From Puffinus mauretanicus (taxonomy: Eukaryota; Chordata; Aves; Procellariiformes; Procellariidae), in assembly GCA_023333565.1 (NCBI GenBank), contig JAJKFH010003762.1, positions 1,054,001 through 1,118,000 of the forward strand: 64,000 nt of DNA, given 5' to 3'. The position numbers were made by a program, and so were the translations under genes. Under the pieces are notes generated by a model. It saw only the letters and a list, made by a program, of their open reading frames with translations, was not told where the DNA came from and ran no database searches. Positions 1 through 13,200 of the stretch are shown in pieces (the first letter of the stretch is position 1; every line of letters starts with the position of its first letter).

Positions 1-1093
1 CATCTACCCCCCCAAAACCTTGCCACAAACATGACATACAAAAACAAACCCCAAACTCTCCTAAACCAATTCCAGAGACCATGTAGTAGCTTCAGCCTAC
101 GCATCAATTTGATCTCACTTGACAGCCAGTTTAGGCTTTTACCAAGTTAAGCATAAAGGCTGTGTGTTAACTTTAGAGCCTCTGTTTTTAAAATAGCGGC
201 CTACAAATTTATCAAGGTATAATATACATGATGTAATGGATCCCAGGGTCATAGTTTCTCTGCATGTAGTAATTTACTGTATATAGTATTGAAGTAAGAA
301 GTTGCTAGTGTTTGAGTCAAATCAGATCTTAAATATTGCCCAAAATGGCAGGCGGTGCTCTTCAGAACTGTAGTAGCTCTAACACTTGCTGTGCTCTCCT
401 CTGCTTCACCAAAATAAAGGAAGAAATGGGAGACGACTCTATGCCCGTCTGTCCCCATTCGTGCCTTCCTCCCTGCCCGCAGACCTCCTACCACGGGAAC
501 GGGTGGAAAGCCTCCCGGAGCTGTACTTGGGCACGCGAAGTGACGCGGAGCGCTGATCAGAGCGCCCAGCATGGCCGCAGCTGCTGCTGCCACATCTCTC
601 CGCACACGTTTAGAGAGGGACCAACGCAGTCTCTCTGTTGTACTGGGTCTGGCAGCCAGAGACACCGTTAATACAAACAAAACCTGAGAATCACAGCTTC
701 TTGTCTCCTTTTTTTCATATTTTTAAATCTTTTGATGTAATGGGAAAAGTCAGAAGAAGTTTCTACAAGCCAGTTAGTGCACTATCCTTTCCTAACATGT
801 ATACCAATAACTTGGAAAGAATGAGAGCGCTCTCCACTGCCAAACTCTCTGTGAAGCATATAGTGGGTCACACATACAATTTGTAGTTCAATGCTTCTAG
901 ACTTTGTTCAAAGTGTGTGGATTTACAGCTAATTTATACCAGTATTTAGACAGGTATGTATCAAACTAACCACAGGAGCGTATGAATACCAGGCTGTCAT
1001 GCACGCTGTGAGTACATGGTTTTTTTAGATGTTTTTATATAAATAAAAAATATATTATTACAAATGGCAACTTTTGTTGTCCACAGTGGTTAC
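1..1093 (-). other. FREM2: FREM2 intron 12 (partial)
   Basis: AT-rich intron running off the left edge, with no further FREM2-like exon recognised. It contains a GC- and CpG-rich patch at about 430-640 inside an otherwise AT-rich stretch. That patch is open on both strands, but neither translation is one I recognise. Confidence 0.8.
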
Positions 1094-1224
1094 CTGTGTC
1101 TCTGCTACCATGTTCTCATCAGCTTTCAGGTGGACAGTAAATGCTTCTCTCATTTCTCTTATGCCGTCATATAGAATCTCTACTTCAACAAAATGCTCAG
1201 TTTCTCCTTCTCTGAATTCAATAT
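1094..1224 (-). CDS. FREM2: FREM2 exon 12: Calx-beta 5, last third
   Basis: This 131-bp exon has acceptor ttttaatcag and donor ACACAG|GTAACC. It enters in phase 1 and leaves in phase 0, the first phase change in the gene. It encodes residues about 2280-2323: [44 protein letters not shown]. It closes the fifth Calx-beta domain. The next exon must lie beyond the left edge, since no further FREM2-like coding is seen in 1-1093. Confidence 0.93.
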
Positions 1225-4200
1225 CTGATTAAAAAAAACCCCAACAAATTAATGCAAAATCAAGAGTCAAACAATTGTTTTCTTTGTCAATTGTGTTCAA
1301 GTAATGTATTCTTTGCAATAACATGTTTTTGCTCTAAGTAAAATGTACTAATAGACTGAGCTGTTAGCATCTGTTCTTCAGCACAATGACCAAGTAAAAC
1401 TAACCCACTTTTGCTGGACAGGAAAAAAAATACAAGTTGATATTTATAACTTGTTGGAAGACTTAAAATAATATAAAAACATAATATCCTGACATGATTT
1501 TGCACCAAGTCAACTAGCTTTCTTCCAAACAATTCCCGGACACAGTTGAGAATTAGTATGGGCCAGGGAGGCAGTTTTCATGCAGAGATCCTGCTTCAGT
1601 GGCAAAGAAAGTTCAACAGAGTGGGTCTGCATGCTTCAGTGGCAAAGCAAGTTGAATAGAATGGGTCTGTATGCCAAGGGATGGTCCCAGGTACCTTATT
1701 ATACCAGTACGGATACTGTCTCAGGCTCCACTTGCAGTGCATATTTAAGCAGGATCCAAAACACTGCACTTTGAACTGAAAAGTCAACATACTTAGGTCT
1801 TTAGGAGACATGTTCATCTACATGAAATCCCAAGACAAGAATGGTCTATTAGAAATAGGTATCTATGGTCCTTCCTCCCGAAACCAAGTGGGGATTGTTA
1901 TTTCTTGCTAAAAGTCAGGAGGAAGTGGCACCCATTTTTCTGACACTAGCCCTGAGTCAGTAGCATGAATACTCAAGAAATGAGAGACCTTGTTTTGTAT
2001 TCAAGGTCATACCTCCCCGGGAGACACTGTAGAAGAGTTACTCCTCTATGGAGTTTGCATGACCACCAGGCTATAACTGTACCTGCATCAAAACCATGTC
2101 ACTATGAGGAAAACAAAATCCAAATGCAGTGGGTCACAGAAAGAGAATATGGGTCTGTAACCTTGAGGCTTGGACTCTTTCCTGGGAGACAGGGGACCTG
2201 GGTGCCAGCTCCCAGGAGTGGGCTTTTCTATGAGAAGCATCCCACCACTGGCAACTCCTTGCTGTATGTGCTTAGGGTAAGTCGCTCTTCCATACTGCAG
2301 GACGAAAGCAGAATAAATCTAGACAATTGCCTTAAAATAGCAGAACCAGGAATTTGAGCATATTCCTGTATCGTCTTAAGCTGTCTATCATAACCATGTC
2401 CTAACCCTCTGCCACCTCAGGGGACCTGAAGGCAAAGCTCAAGAACCAAATTCTGCTCAAACACATGACTCGGGCAGACAACAACCCGAGCTAATGAAGA
2501 AATCCTGAGTTTGCATTCCAGGTTAGGAAATTCAAAGCAATTTTGCCCAGAGCAAACAGGATCTCACCTCCAATCCAATGCTAATACAGTCCCTTATAGG
2601 TCCCACAATTAACTTGGAGAAAAACAAAAATAGACAATGCTCAAATCTCCCATTCCAAAACACACAAAGTGAAGCAGTCTAGTCTAAAGTACAGTACTTC
2701 AGCTCCCTGTCCAGCATTCATTTGCAGGAAGGTGCTTTCCAAACTCACGTCTCCCATCCCCATACCCAATGAAGCCCTTACCTTCTGACATTGGATTGTA
2801 GTCTTCCCCTGAGGTGGCTGAGCCATCCTTAGTGTGCACTCTGACAACAGACACTTTGGAGCTATCACCGAGGCGTAGAACGTGGATTCTTACTAGTGCA
2901 ATTTCTCCAGGTTCCTGAGGCTCCTGAATGCTGTGTTTTATTTTAGAGAATTTAATCACTGGTTCTAGATGAGGAAAAAAAACCACAACAAAAACCTGAA
3001 CATTAAAAAAAAAAAAAATTTACTCATGTCAACTAGACCAAGTGCAAATACCTTATCTGACAGTGGATACTCCAAAGGTAATGAGAAGGTCATAACAAAT
3101 GTGAAAATTCAAAGTGATTGTCTGGCTATTAATTTATTCGGTTTATTGATTGCTGACTGGAATGATCAAAGTGAAATATTTTGGAAACTGGAATTCAGAC
3201 AGAAGTTTGTAGCTATTATTAAAAGAAGAATACCTGGTCCCCTGGTGTTTGCTTTAGTGCAGTCTAGAGTGGAATATTTAGAGATAAAGTATGTTTAGCT
3301 TTTGAAGAAAGCAGTTACTTTTATAAGTTATTTATTCTAATGCATTGTCAAAGGTATGGGATAAATCTGATTTTCTTAAATGACTCTCTACAACTTGTAA
3401 GGAGTCCATTTTACAGCATTATCAATTACATTATGTTATTATGTTATTTTTTCTTTTTTTTTTTTTTTTTTTTTTTTTTGTGAATTTGATCCAAGGCATC
3501 CATGATTCTCTCAACTTAGTCAAATTTATGATACTCTTATTAAAGCAACACATATATAGCAATAAACAGAATGGAAATAAACAAGAGAATTTCTCTCCCC
3601 ATTATCCCACAGAAGGCAGGCGCAGTGACGCATTCCAAATAGATTAAAAGGGTGCAAATTCAAAACATAAAAATAAATATAATAATATAATAATATAATA
3701 ATAAATATAAATACTTGTCAGCTTTTTGAAAAACTTGGTACTGGGTACTCTGAAAACTGCTGAATCAAACACTGAATGGGATTAGTCCCATTTTCCCATT
3801 TGCAGCTACCTATATAATCAACAATTAACATAAAACGCACTGTCGTCTTCATCCTTAATCTTGACCACGGTCTCTTTCTGATCCCCAATGGAAGCACCAA
3901 ACGTGGAATCACTTTTTGGCGTTCCAAGCACCAATCTGAATTCCTCCTCCTCCTCATAAATTACATCATCCTCCAGAGTTACGACACAGGGCTTCTCAGT
4001 TTCTCCTGCAGAAAAGTATGAAGCAAGAACAAGACATTATCTTCACGGGAGTACAAAAGACCAGGATAAAAACAAAACCAAACCCCCCCCACTTCTTCAG
4101 GCTCACCATAGAAAAGACAGTCTCAAGAACACAGAAGCAGAGACTAGCGCTGTCTCGCACACTTCATTTTTTTGTCGTGTTTGAGTCAATCTCTGCTAAG

Positions 4201-7200
4201 GGAAAATCCCACGATGGGAACTAAGCTGCATCCCTTGCGGCATTCAGCAGGGCGTTGTATGGCAAGGAACCTGCTGCTCTGATTCTCCTCTGCTGAAGGC
4301 ACTGCATCAGTGTTATTTCTACTTATTCTCACGAACAAGTGCTATGCTCAAAAGTGTAGCGGAGGATGTTCAATATTACTGAATTCTTTACTGTCCAACT
4401 TCGGCTATAAAAACCTTTGAAAGTGCTGCTGTCATAGTTACAAAACTACTTGTTAAATAGTCCTGTGCTGCCTTCTTCATCCACAGAAGCTCAACTGGCA
4501 TCACAACTCCCAGAATGCCCTGGAGGTCTAGCATCTCATTTACTATCAGATTACTTGTCAAAAGTAACGCATCATTTTCTAATTCTAATGGGAAAATCTT
4601 ACCTGGGAGAAACACCACTACAGAATCATCTGTATTTGGCCTCTCCTTGTAGTCCATCATAACTTGGGCAGAACCCTGGCGAGTATAGCAACGCACTGTG
4701 GATTTATGGTTAATGTCACCGCTTCGATAAATGAAGGCCACCAGCTGTTCATCTTTTTCATTTGCCACGTACATTGGTTCTTTGAACTGGACTTTCGGTA
4801 CTGACAACAGAACATGTTATGCATGTTGAAAAGGACCCTCACACATAGGCAGAAAATATTAACCACATGCCTCCATTAAAAAAAAAAGTAATTTTCTTTA
4901 ACTAAGCGTTTTATTTGCTAACCTTTTACAACAAACTGAAGAAGGTTCAGATTTACACATGCTTTTCAAACACAGATTTTGAATCTGGATGAATTCAAAT
5001 ACTTTCCTGGTCTATGGCAACTAATTGCCAACTTGGTACTAATTTAGTACTTCTCACAGTAGCTAAGACTTGGTGATTTTTTTGAAAACAGCATTTGAGC
5101 CACTTCAGAGCTGTGGGATTATTTTCTATAAAGCAGTCTCTTTGACCTTTGATGCAGAGAGGAACTAGGTGCATGATACCACAAGGGCAAAAAGGGGTGA
5201 TGACCACAATTCCATCTCCACTGAAGGCAGTACCATACTTTGCACTTCAACAAGTGAGTATTTCAGAGTGAAACTCTAACTGCTCTTCAGAGTTCTGTTT
5301 GAGAATGAGCTTTCTAAAACAAAATAGCTTCTTTAAGTTTTTGAAGTGCAGTGAATTTGCAGAAACCTGAGACTGTTGAGAGTCAGCTCGGTTTATTTAG
5401 CAAGTGCTGGAGAACCTGTAAATGGTGCTGCGCAGAGTGTTATTTACTTTTAAAGTTTTACACCTACCTTTTTTCCCCCCTTAATGCTCCCCTAGAAGAG
5501 ACGATACAGTTACAGCTTCATGCAATAGCAATCTGCATAATTATTTGAAAAATTTAGCTCCCTAGAATTTGGTGTTCAAACAACTACTAGGGAAAAAAAG
5601 TTTAATCCCTATGGCTTCCCTACCTTCAAAATGAATATTCATTCAAACAAATAGCCTTAATGCACCAGGCATAAACAAATGTACTTTTAGCTCATGGCAT
5701 TATGTTAACTTGTCCAAAACAGTATCTTCAAGTACATAATGAGAAGGAAGACAAGCCAGAGTAAAGAACCTGCACTATGTTCCAACTTCAGGTATAGCAC
5801 ACAACTGTTAATCTTTATAATGTAGTTGGGGTAAATGATATATCACAGCACTTATACACATTGTAATTTATGCTACTGCCAAAAGAGCTCTTCCACCTTC
5901 TAAGTGCACTTAAAACACCAAAAGGAAAAAACGTTGGCAAAACTCTCCCCCACCCTCTTACTTACAGTCAGTGACAGTGTCATTGATAAAGACAGTAGTT
6001 TTGCTAGGTTCTCCAAGCACTGCATTCGTGGGCATGCAGAGAACTAGTTCAAACTTTTCCGGACCTTCCAGAATAGGCTGGCCCAAATCATCAAGGATGA
6101 TCACTCGAAACACTTGCATGTTGACTCCCGGTGTAAAATCCAGGTTACGGCTGATGCCCACATAATCAACTCCAGCTGTTTGGGAAGCAACAAGACTTGT
6201 ATGGTCAGTTACTACTATAAGTTAACATTCACTTGTACATTTGTGAAATGTAGCTGTTTCTAATGCTGTCCTGGAGAAAGTTTAATTTAGATTTTTGTCA
6301 CGTGCACATAAATTTGGGGACAATGAACAGACAGTGCAACACACACACACAAATACATATCTGGATCATCATTTACTCTTTACGCCATAAGCACAATTAA
6401 AACTTGTTTAAGATCCCTTAAACTGCAGAGTAACAGGCTACAGCCTCAACAACATGCAACAGACCTGAGGTCCGCAGCAATTTAACCCTTTTGCTCAACT
6501 CTGGAGTACATACATGAGCTATTTACCTTTAAAGGAGCAGATGTCTGTCCTAGAATAATTCCAGCTGTACCCTAAGAAAAAGCGTCTTGCACTAGACTAG
6601 ATCACTGAGCTTGAAAATCACGCTGTTACCACTGTCTCACCCCTAAAAGAAGCAGGCAGAAAGAGTGCAGGTGGGAACACCTAGAATTACTTTTTTGTGT
6701 GTGTATGAGACTATTAAATCTAAACTGGAAGATGTATGACGACTTCACTTCTTCCTTCTGCTTGTGTCCCATTGTTTCACTGAGGTTTTGTTTCCATAAT
6801 TTTGCACTCTTTTTCACCCAAGTGTTCCTCCCTATCCCCTTTTAAGTGTTCTTCTTGTTGCTTGTAACGACAGCAATTCCTTCCCTTCTTTGCCACGGTA
6901 TGTTGAAGTTTATATACCTAAAAGCAACTGTGCCTTTTTCTTTTACACATCATTATGCAGCCGCTGGATTAGAGGCAAGGAACACCTACCTGCATAAAAG
7001 CTGACCTCCCTGGTTGGCTCTGTGCATCTCGAAGAACTACAAATCTTGCACAGGATTTGTTCTTCCCTTAATCAAACATTATGTGCATAGGCATTTCATA
7101 TACAACCATATTAATATTTTTGTGTGCAAAACTCTGTAAGTACTTGAAAACTAGGAAAAGATTCAGTGAAAAGAATTTTTTTCCAAATCTCGTAACCAGG

Positions 7201-10200
7201 TTTTAACAGAAGTGATTTTTAAAAAAAAAATTATAAATACAAGACTAGAAATGCAACATTACTTTGCTACTTTATACACAACACAGAAAATCCTGTAGGA
7301 CCAATCATATTTCTTCACCTGAATAGTGAGTCTTCACGTATTCATCACATATATTGTCTAATTTGCTAACAACTTCTCTGTTCTTCAGAACTGTAGTCAA
7401 ATTCTATTTCCATATATGTACCTTAGAAGTTAATTAACTGTTCCTTCAATCATACATGCTGCATCACTAGTTGCTATAATTCTGTGTTATTTTGGTAGCA
7501 AATCTGATTATGTATTACATACATATTAAAAAAGACAATTTTGCTTTCAGCTTGATTAATATGAACATTTCTGAAGCCTTATCTGTCTCTTGCCTGCGTG
7601 TCATCAATTTGTTGGGCTGAACAGAGAAATTCTCATTAATGCAACCAATTTCCTTGACACCCAGCAGGTATAACTGCTCCTTAAAATTAATTTAGCAGCT
7701 AGCAAGTCAAGCAACATATTTAAACAGCACCGCAGAATTTTGGCCAGCTTAAATATTCCCAAAGTCTGATAGGGAAAATGACTTTTCGTTGGAACTGAGA
7801 AATAAGAATAGGATTTTACAGAGGCAGTCACCAGATTTTGGGTATTTTGGGTCAGTGTTGGACAGAGAAAATCCTGGGAGGCCACACTGGTGGTGCCTTC
7901 CAGAATTTCTCTCCACAGTAACTGAGAGACCCTAAAATCTCAGATACACCAGCTCTCGTAGATAAATAAAGCTTCCTTGGCTAATGTACTGATAGCATCA
8001 TTTCAGGGCAAGTGAAGATTTATGCTGTAAATTCAGTTTTATTTCAGGGAAACACAATATCTTGCTATAAAGACAATACTCTTTCACTCCAACTGTTTCT
8101 CCCAAAGTCTGCCATCGGTTAAGGTGCAAGCAAATTTACGGTCATTTTATTCATTCTGCAGTCTCCATCAGAAAGTCAATGAGCTTAGCCGAGCTGTCCT
8201 TGCCACACACAACTGGGACATAAATATCATGTTTTCTACCTGATAAATCCATGTCCGATGTCTTTTAGTTAACTTTTCCACCCCATACATACACTGAAGA
8301 GAACTAAGAGTGAATGCCAGATAGCCCATTTTCATGCTCACATACTCTAAAGCAACCTGAGCGACATTTTTATGAGTAACTCACCCTCTGCTGACACTGG
8401 TTCTGTTTTTCTGGAACGCACCGTGACAGAAGCTGCTTTGGACAGATCTGTTCCAGTCCTCCAGACACGAATCTCCACGTAACCAGCGCCTTCATCCACT
8501 CGATATTCAGTGTTACCAAAGTACAAAGCAGGTTCTAAAAACAGAGAGCAATGCATATATTTTTGAAAGAGCCTCTTTTGGCCTGCTCTTGTACACATGT
8601 ATATTTAGTGCTTAAACTCTCCAGTCTGACTTTTAGTGCTCAAACGCTGCAGTTTGACTTTTAATATGTTAATAGCTGGAAAAATAAAAAAAAACATTAC
8701 CAATTAGCCCTGCAAATCCCAGTAATATCTACTGTCCACTTACATAAAACTAAACACTCCTTGAATTAAGTAAAGAAAGTGTTATATCTATATTTTTTTG
8801 ATCTTATCTGCAGCTGACAGAGATCTTCCACAGCCGGCTGTTCAGCTTACTGGCTGTTTACCTTACCATCTAAAGTAAAACAGCCATTTCAAAAATTGTG
8901 ACTATGTAGTGTAAACACAGGCATAAGACATGGGATAGTTCTTCCATTATATTTTTGTTAAGCAAATCAAGCCAGCAATTTTTTTTTAAATTTACTATTA
9001 AAGGAAATATATACCTAAATACACCTTCTCCCCACCCTTAAAAGATAAAGGCAGTTTGCAGGATTTCAACAGTTCAGACTTTTTTTTTTTTTTTAAATTG
9101 TTTTCATGGATGATTAAAGGGTTACAAGCCGTTTTTTTCTTCAATGTAGTAAACTGACTTTAGTTATTCATAGGGAATACAAAAAGTTGCACAATCCAGG
9201 TCACGGAAAAGGTCAATATTAAATTGGGTTTAAGCAGAGTCTGTTGTTTAGCATAAGAGATCAAACATCACGCGACTGTCTCAAACTAGTGCCAATTTAG
9301 CCGCCTTTCTGAATACCCATCAAGAAGAATGAAGCAGCACACACTGGAGACACGTTATACCTGCTGCTTGTACTAAGTAATGGATAGAGTCTGCTAAATT
9401 CAATACACAGCCCTCTTTACTTTTGTCACCTAAACAACAGTAGGCTTTATCTTGCTATCAGTACTAATAGAGCCTGACACATTTTTCCTGTCTTGCATAT
9501 TACCACCAATCTATATTAGCACAACGTAAAGAATCTCTCCAATACCACAGCAACATTATTTTAGCACAATAGCCAGTATCTTCTTTAGTAGAACCGCCAC
9601 GGTTGCACAAAAGCCTGGCACTCATCTAATACGCTGCATTTCTGTTGTACCTCTGGGGGAAATTCAAAGAACTGTGAAAAGCTTTAGAAGTCATGATTGT
9701 TGTCTCCTACAGCTAGGGAAATGGAAGCTTAGAGTAAAACACCATGGTCAGTAAAGAGTTTTTAATTTTTGACTACCTGGTGTTTTCCAGTTTATTACTG
9801 AGCTTAAAGCCAGTTTTACAGAAGGGAGAGACAGTTTCCAAAGACTCAATGTGCCAAGTAGAGCACAGAAAAATACACAGGCTTTTCTATATAATGTGAA
9901 ACAACTCAATAATAAAAGCGCCTCATCCTAGTAATAATTTTTCACATTCTGGATCTCACCTTCCCAAACCTAAATAAATGTTCTTTTGCGAATGGGGGAG
10001 AATATCTAGCTAAGTTCTTTTCTCAGCTAATTGAGAATTTTGTATTTGCCTAGAGGCACTGTCTGCTTCCTCCATGTATATATAAAAACATCAGAACGCC
10101 ATCTGGCCCATACCTATATAAACATTGCCACTCCAGCTTGCAAGGCCCCTTTGGATACTTACTGTAATTTTCTTGAGCCACTGCGAACTGTGAACCTTCA

Positions 10201-13200
10201 CGTTACTTTTCCATCAGAGCAAACCCTGATAATCACAAAGACTTGCTGCAGAAGCAGATTAGGTCTTCAGCACACACTATTAAGGAAGGTACAAGTGTTC
10301 CAAGCAGGACTGCATTAATATTTACTTTCAACCTTTTGATAGATTACCTTTAAACAGGCTGAAACAATTCCTTTCTTAGTCAGCCCAGCAGGATTTCTGA
10401 CAAAGCAAAGCTTTTGCATGCAAAACTCAAGAGGAAGGTTAGAGAATGAAACCAGACACGTGATGATGGGTTAAATAGTTTAACAAAACACAAAGCTCTT
10501 TGAAAATGTGCTTTTTTGAGGCATCAGGACTGCAGGACTTAATTCTAGCTAAAAATCACAGCCTTTGGGGGATTGAAGGTGTTGGCTTTCTTCTTGAAGA
10601 TTCTTTTTCAATTCTTGAAGTATTGTTATGTTTTAAGGAAAAGGGTATCACAACTGAAAGTCAAACTGAATGTCTCATTTTATGTCAATTAAATACTAAA
10701 GCTGTTTTCAAAGAAAATTTTGCTTTGCCTAAAGCAGCACCCTAACACAAATTTTTCTCCCCCCCTTCCCCTCCCACCCTCCAATCAGCAGTTTTAATGA
10801 TCAGTTATTTGCCAGTTTTGGCTTTTTTCCCCCTGCCGTGACAGTTTGAAGGTGATAGAGGAGGAGGAGGAGTGTAAATATCCAAACTTACATGCCTTTT
10901 TGTCACAGCTAATGGATTATTAAGTTACTAATGATGGCCTATAAGTTGTTACAGTTCTGTTTAACCATCTTGTGTAAAGCATAGAAAGAGTAATTCTTCA
11001 CAAGGCAAAGGCAACACTCTGGGTTATATCTGCGTCACTGGGTCCAGGATCCTACTTTAACTGAGTGGGCAGAAAAATCATTGGGGTCCCCCACCAAGAG
11101 TAGAAAAATCATTTGGAAAAATACAACTTGACAAAAGCTGTTACAATTTTGACCACATTTCATGAAGATGATCACTGCAAAGTATTTATTCTGGCAAGAG
11201 TAATCAAGAATCTTTGTAATTAAAAGAAAATTATTATTTATATTTTAAAAAATTTTTTAAAATATTTGTAATATAATATCATCTATTCTTTCCCATTCCT
11301 TCTTCCCCTCTGAAAGAACTGTCCAAGATTTAGTTTAAAAATTAGACTGGTTAATTTTCTCTATTTGCATAGAAATCTGCTTTCAAATATCAAAAGCCCA
11401 TCAATTTCCCTTAGGCACAGCTTACTGGATTTTCAAGTACAGGTTGTAAATTCTTTTGAAGTTTTAAGAGATCAGGCAGTTCAGCTTATTGCAGTCCACG
11501 ATAACTGTCTTGAATTGGTCTTTAAATACCAGCCTCCTTAATTGGGAGAGTAACTTTTTCTCCCCCTTGAATGTGCATACTGTGTCTACAACTATATGGA
11601 CTATAACATTATAACTTCAGATGTCAGTGCTGCACCTTTTGATAACAAGCTTTTTTTTTTTTTAAATATGGCATGAGGAAATGCAATAATCAGTCATATT
11701 ATTCTTATTACAGTCATCTTTCCCATTTCTATTACTTACCGTAAATTGTCATCTTAAATTGTGCTAAGTTTTTTATAATCCTCATGCTGAGAAAACTTGA
11801 AATGCTTGCTGCAATGATCCAAAGTTTCACAATCTTATTGTATTATCAATGAAATACGTGAAATGTAACTCATGAAATGAGTAAGCAAATACTTCTGTTC
11901 ATTTCCAACACAAGCAGATGAAAATAAGATAAAAAAATAAGCATCTCTATAATGCTGTTTTTTTAATCTTTCAGATGAACATGTTTCCCATATAAATATA
12001 GTACAACAAAAGAGAAGTTCCTTGGATACTGTGACCAGTGAAATATTCAACAGCATTTGCTGTGTCTTCAGAGTTTCTGAATGTCCAATCTAGATACACC
12101 TACTCTCCCAAAAATAGCAGGGATAATAAACATCAGTCAATGGGCTATTAAACATACAGGTCCAGCCCTCAAGGAAGATGACACTTGTGACTCAATTATT
12201 ACAGCGAATTAATCACTTGTCTCTGAAACACAATCCGTTCTTATTATGGAGCCCAAAGATAACCTCAGTACTCTTTAAATTCTACCAAGGCAATATACTT
12301 TAAAGACACATACCTTATATGGGATTTCAAAAGTTGATACATGAAGTCAAAAAAAAAAAAAAAAGGAAAAAAGAAAAGCAGTTTTAAAAGTGGAGGTCAT
12401 TCATGTATTTATACTCTTCTTTTCTTTCCCTTTTAGGATGGTCAGTGAAGAAATCATGACATTAATTACTGAACGTTTAACTAAGAAAGCAGAACAGCAT
12501 CTGAGCTAACTGGTAATCTTTAGTAAACAATAGTGATTTCAATCATGAAATGCCATAAACTATTAATCTAAAATCAATTTTCCTTCATAAAATAATAGCT
12601 CTAAATGTTAGTTTGGCCTGGAAAGCCAGCCAATTTTTTTTTTTTTTTCCCTTTTTAAGCTGTGGTCCTGAAACCTGTTCTACCTGTGACGCCACTTAAA
12701 CACACAAGCAAAGAGCTGAGGTGGATTTCCGCTTGCTTAGAAAACCACAAGCTGTTTGCACCTATTTCTTCAAAGCTGTTTACTGAACAACCGGACCCTT
12801 TGTTCAGCCAGACACGGACAGCGTGCTCCCAGACCCCACATTACAGGAAAATGATACACAACTTAGAGCTTACTGGTTTAGGATCAAGGGTCTGCTACAA
12901 AACCGGCATTGTTCTCTGGCTTGGAGAGACCCTAGATCAAAGGATAGACATTATGTCTTGACTATTAACTTGCTGTTTCTTTTTAATTCTTGAACTAGCA
13001 CTTTCCTTTATTTAAATGTTACTATGATGCTATGAGAATGTGGAGTAATAATTAGTTTTAGAGATATTTAAATTTTAAACTTTTTCATGCACTAAGCTAT
13101 ATGAAACTGGTGACTCTGAAGATGCTTAAGACCTAATAATGAGTTATTTCTGGTTTTTATGCGCATGTAACCTGACTCTGTGAGGAGCTATGGATCTTCG

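Larger units (their letters stand above)
1225..2781 (-). other. FREM2: FREM2 intron 11
   Basis: Holds the 40-bp tandem duplication at 1592 and the MIR-like relic at 2181. A 130-codon open frame on the plus strand (1965-2357) overlaps the relic and has no gene-like features. Nothing else recognised. Confidence 0.85.
2965..3840 (-). other. FREM2: FREM2 intron 10
   Basis: AT-rich, with the poly(T) tract at 3447 and the (TAA)n microsatellite at 3668. Nothing else recognised. Confidence 0.9.

Noticed and set aside
249..680. Possible COX7C-like retrocopy in intron 12 (MLG start and a YFG...VR...LK-like tail)
   Set aside because: Only a handful of residues agree, the spacing is wrong and no poly(A) tail is present. 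It is reported only as an unexplained CpG-rich patch.
1965..2357. 130-codon plus-strand open frame in intron 11
   Set aside because: It overlaps the MIR-like relic, and its translation has no recognisable domain.
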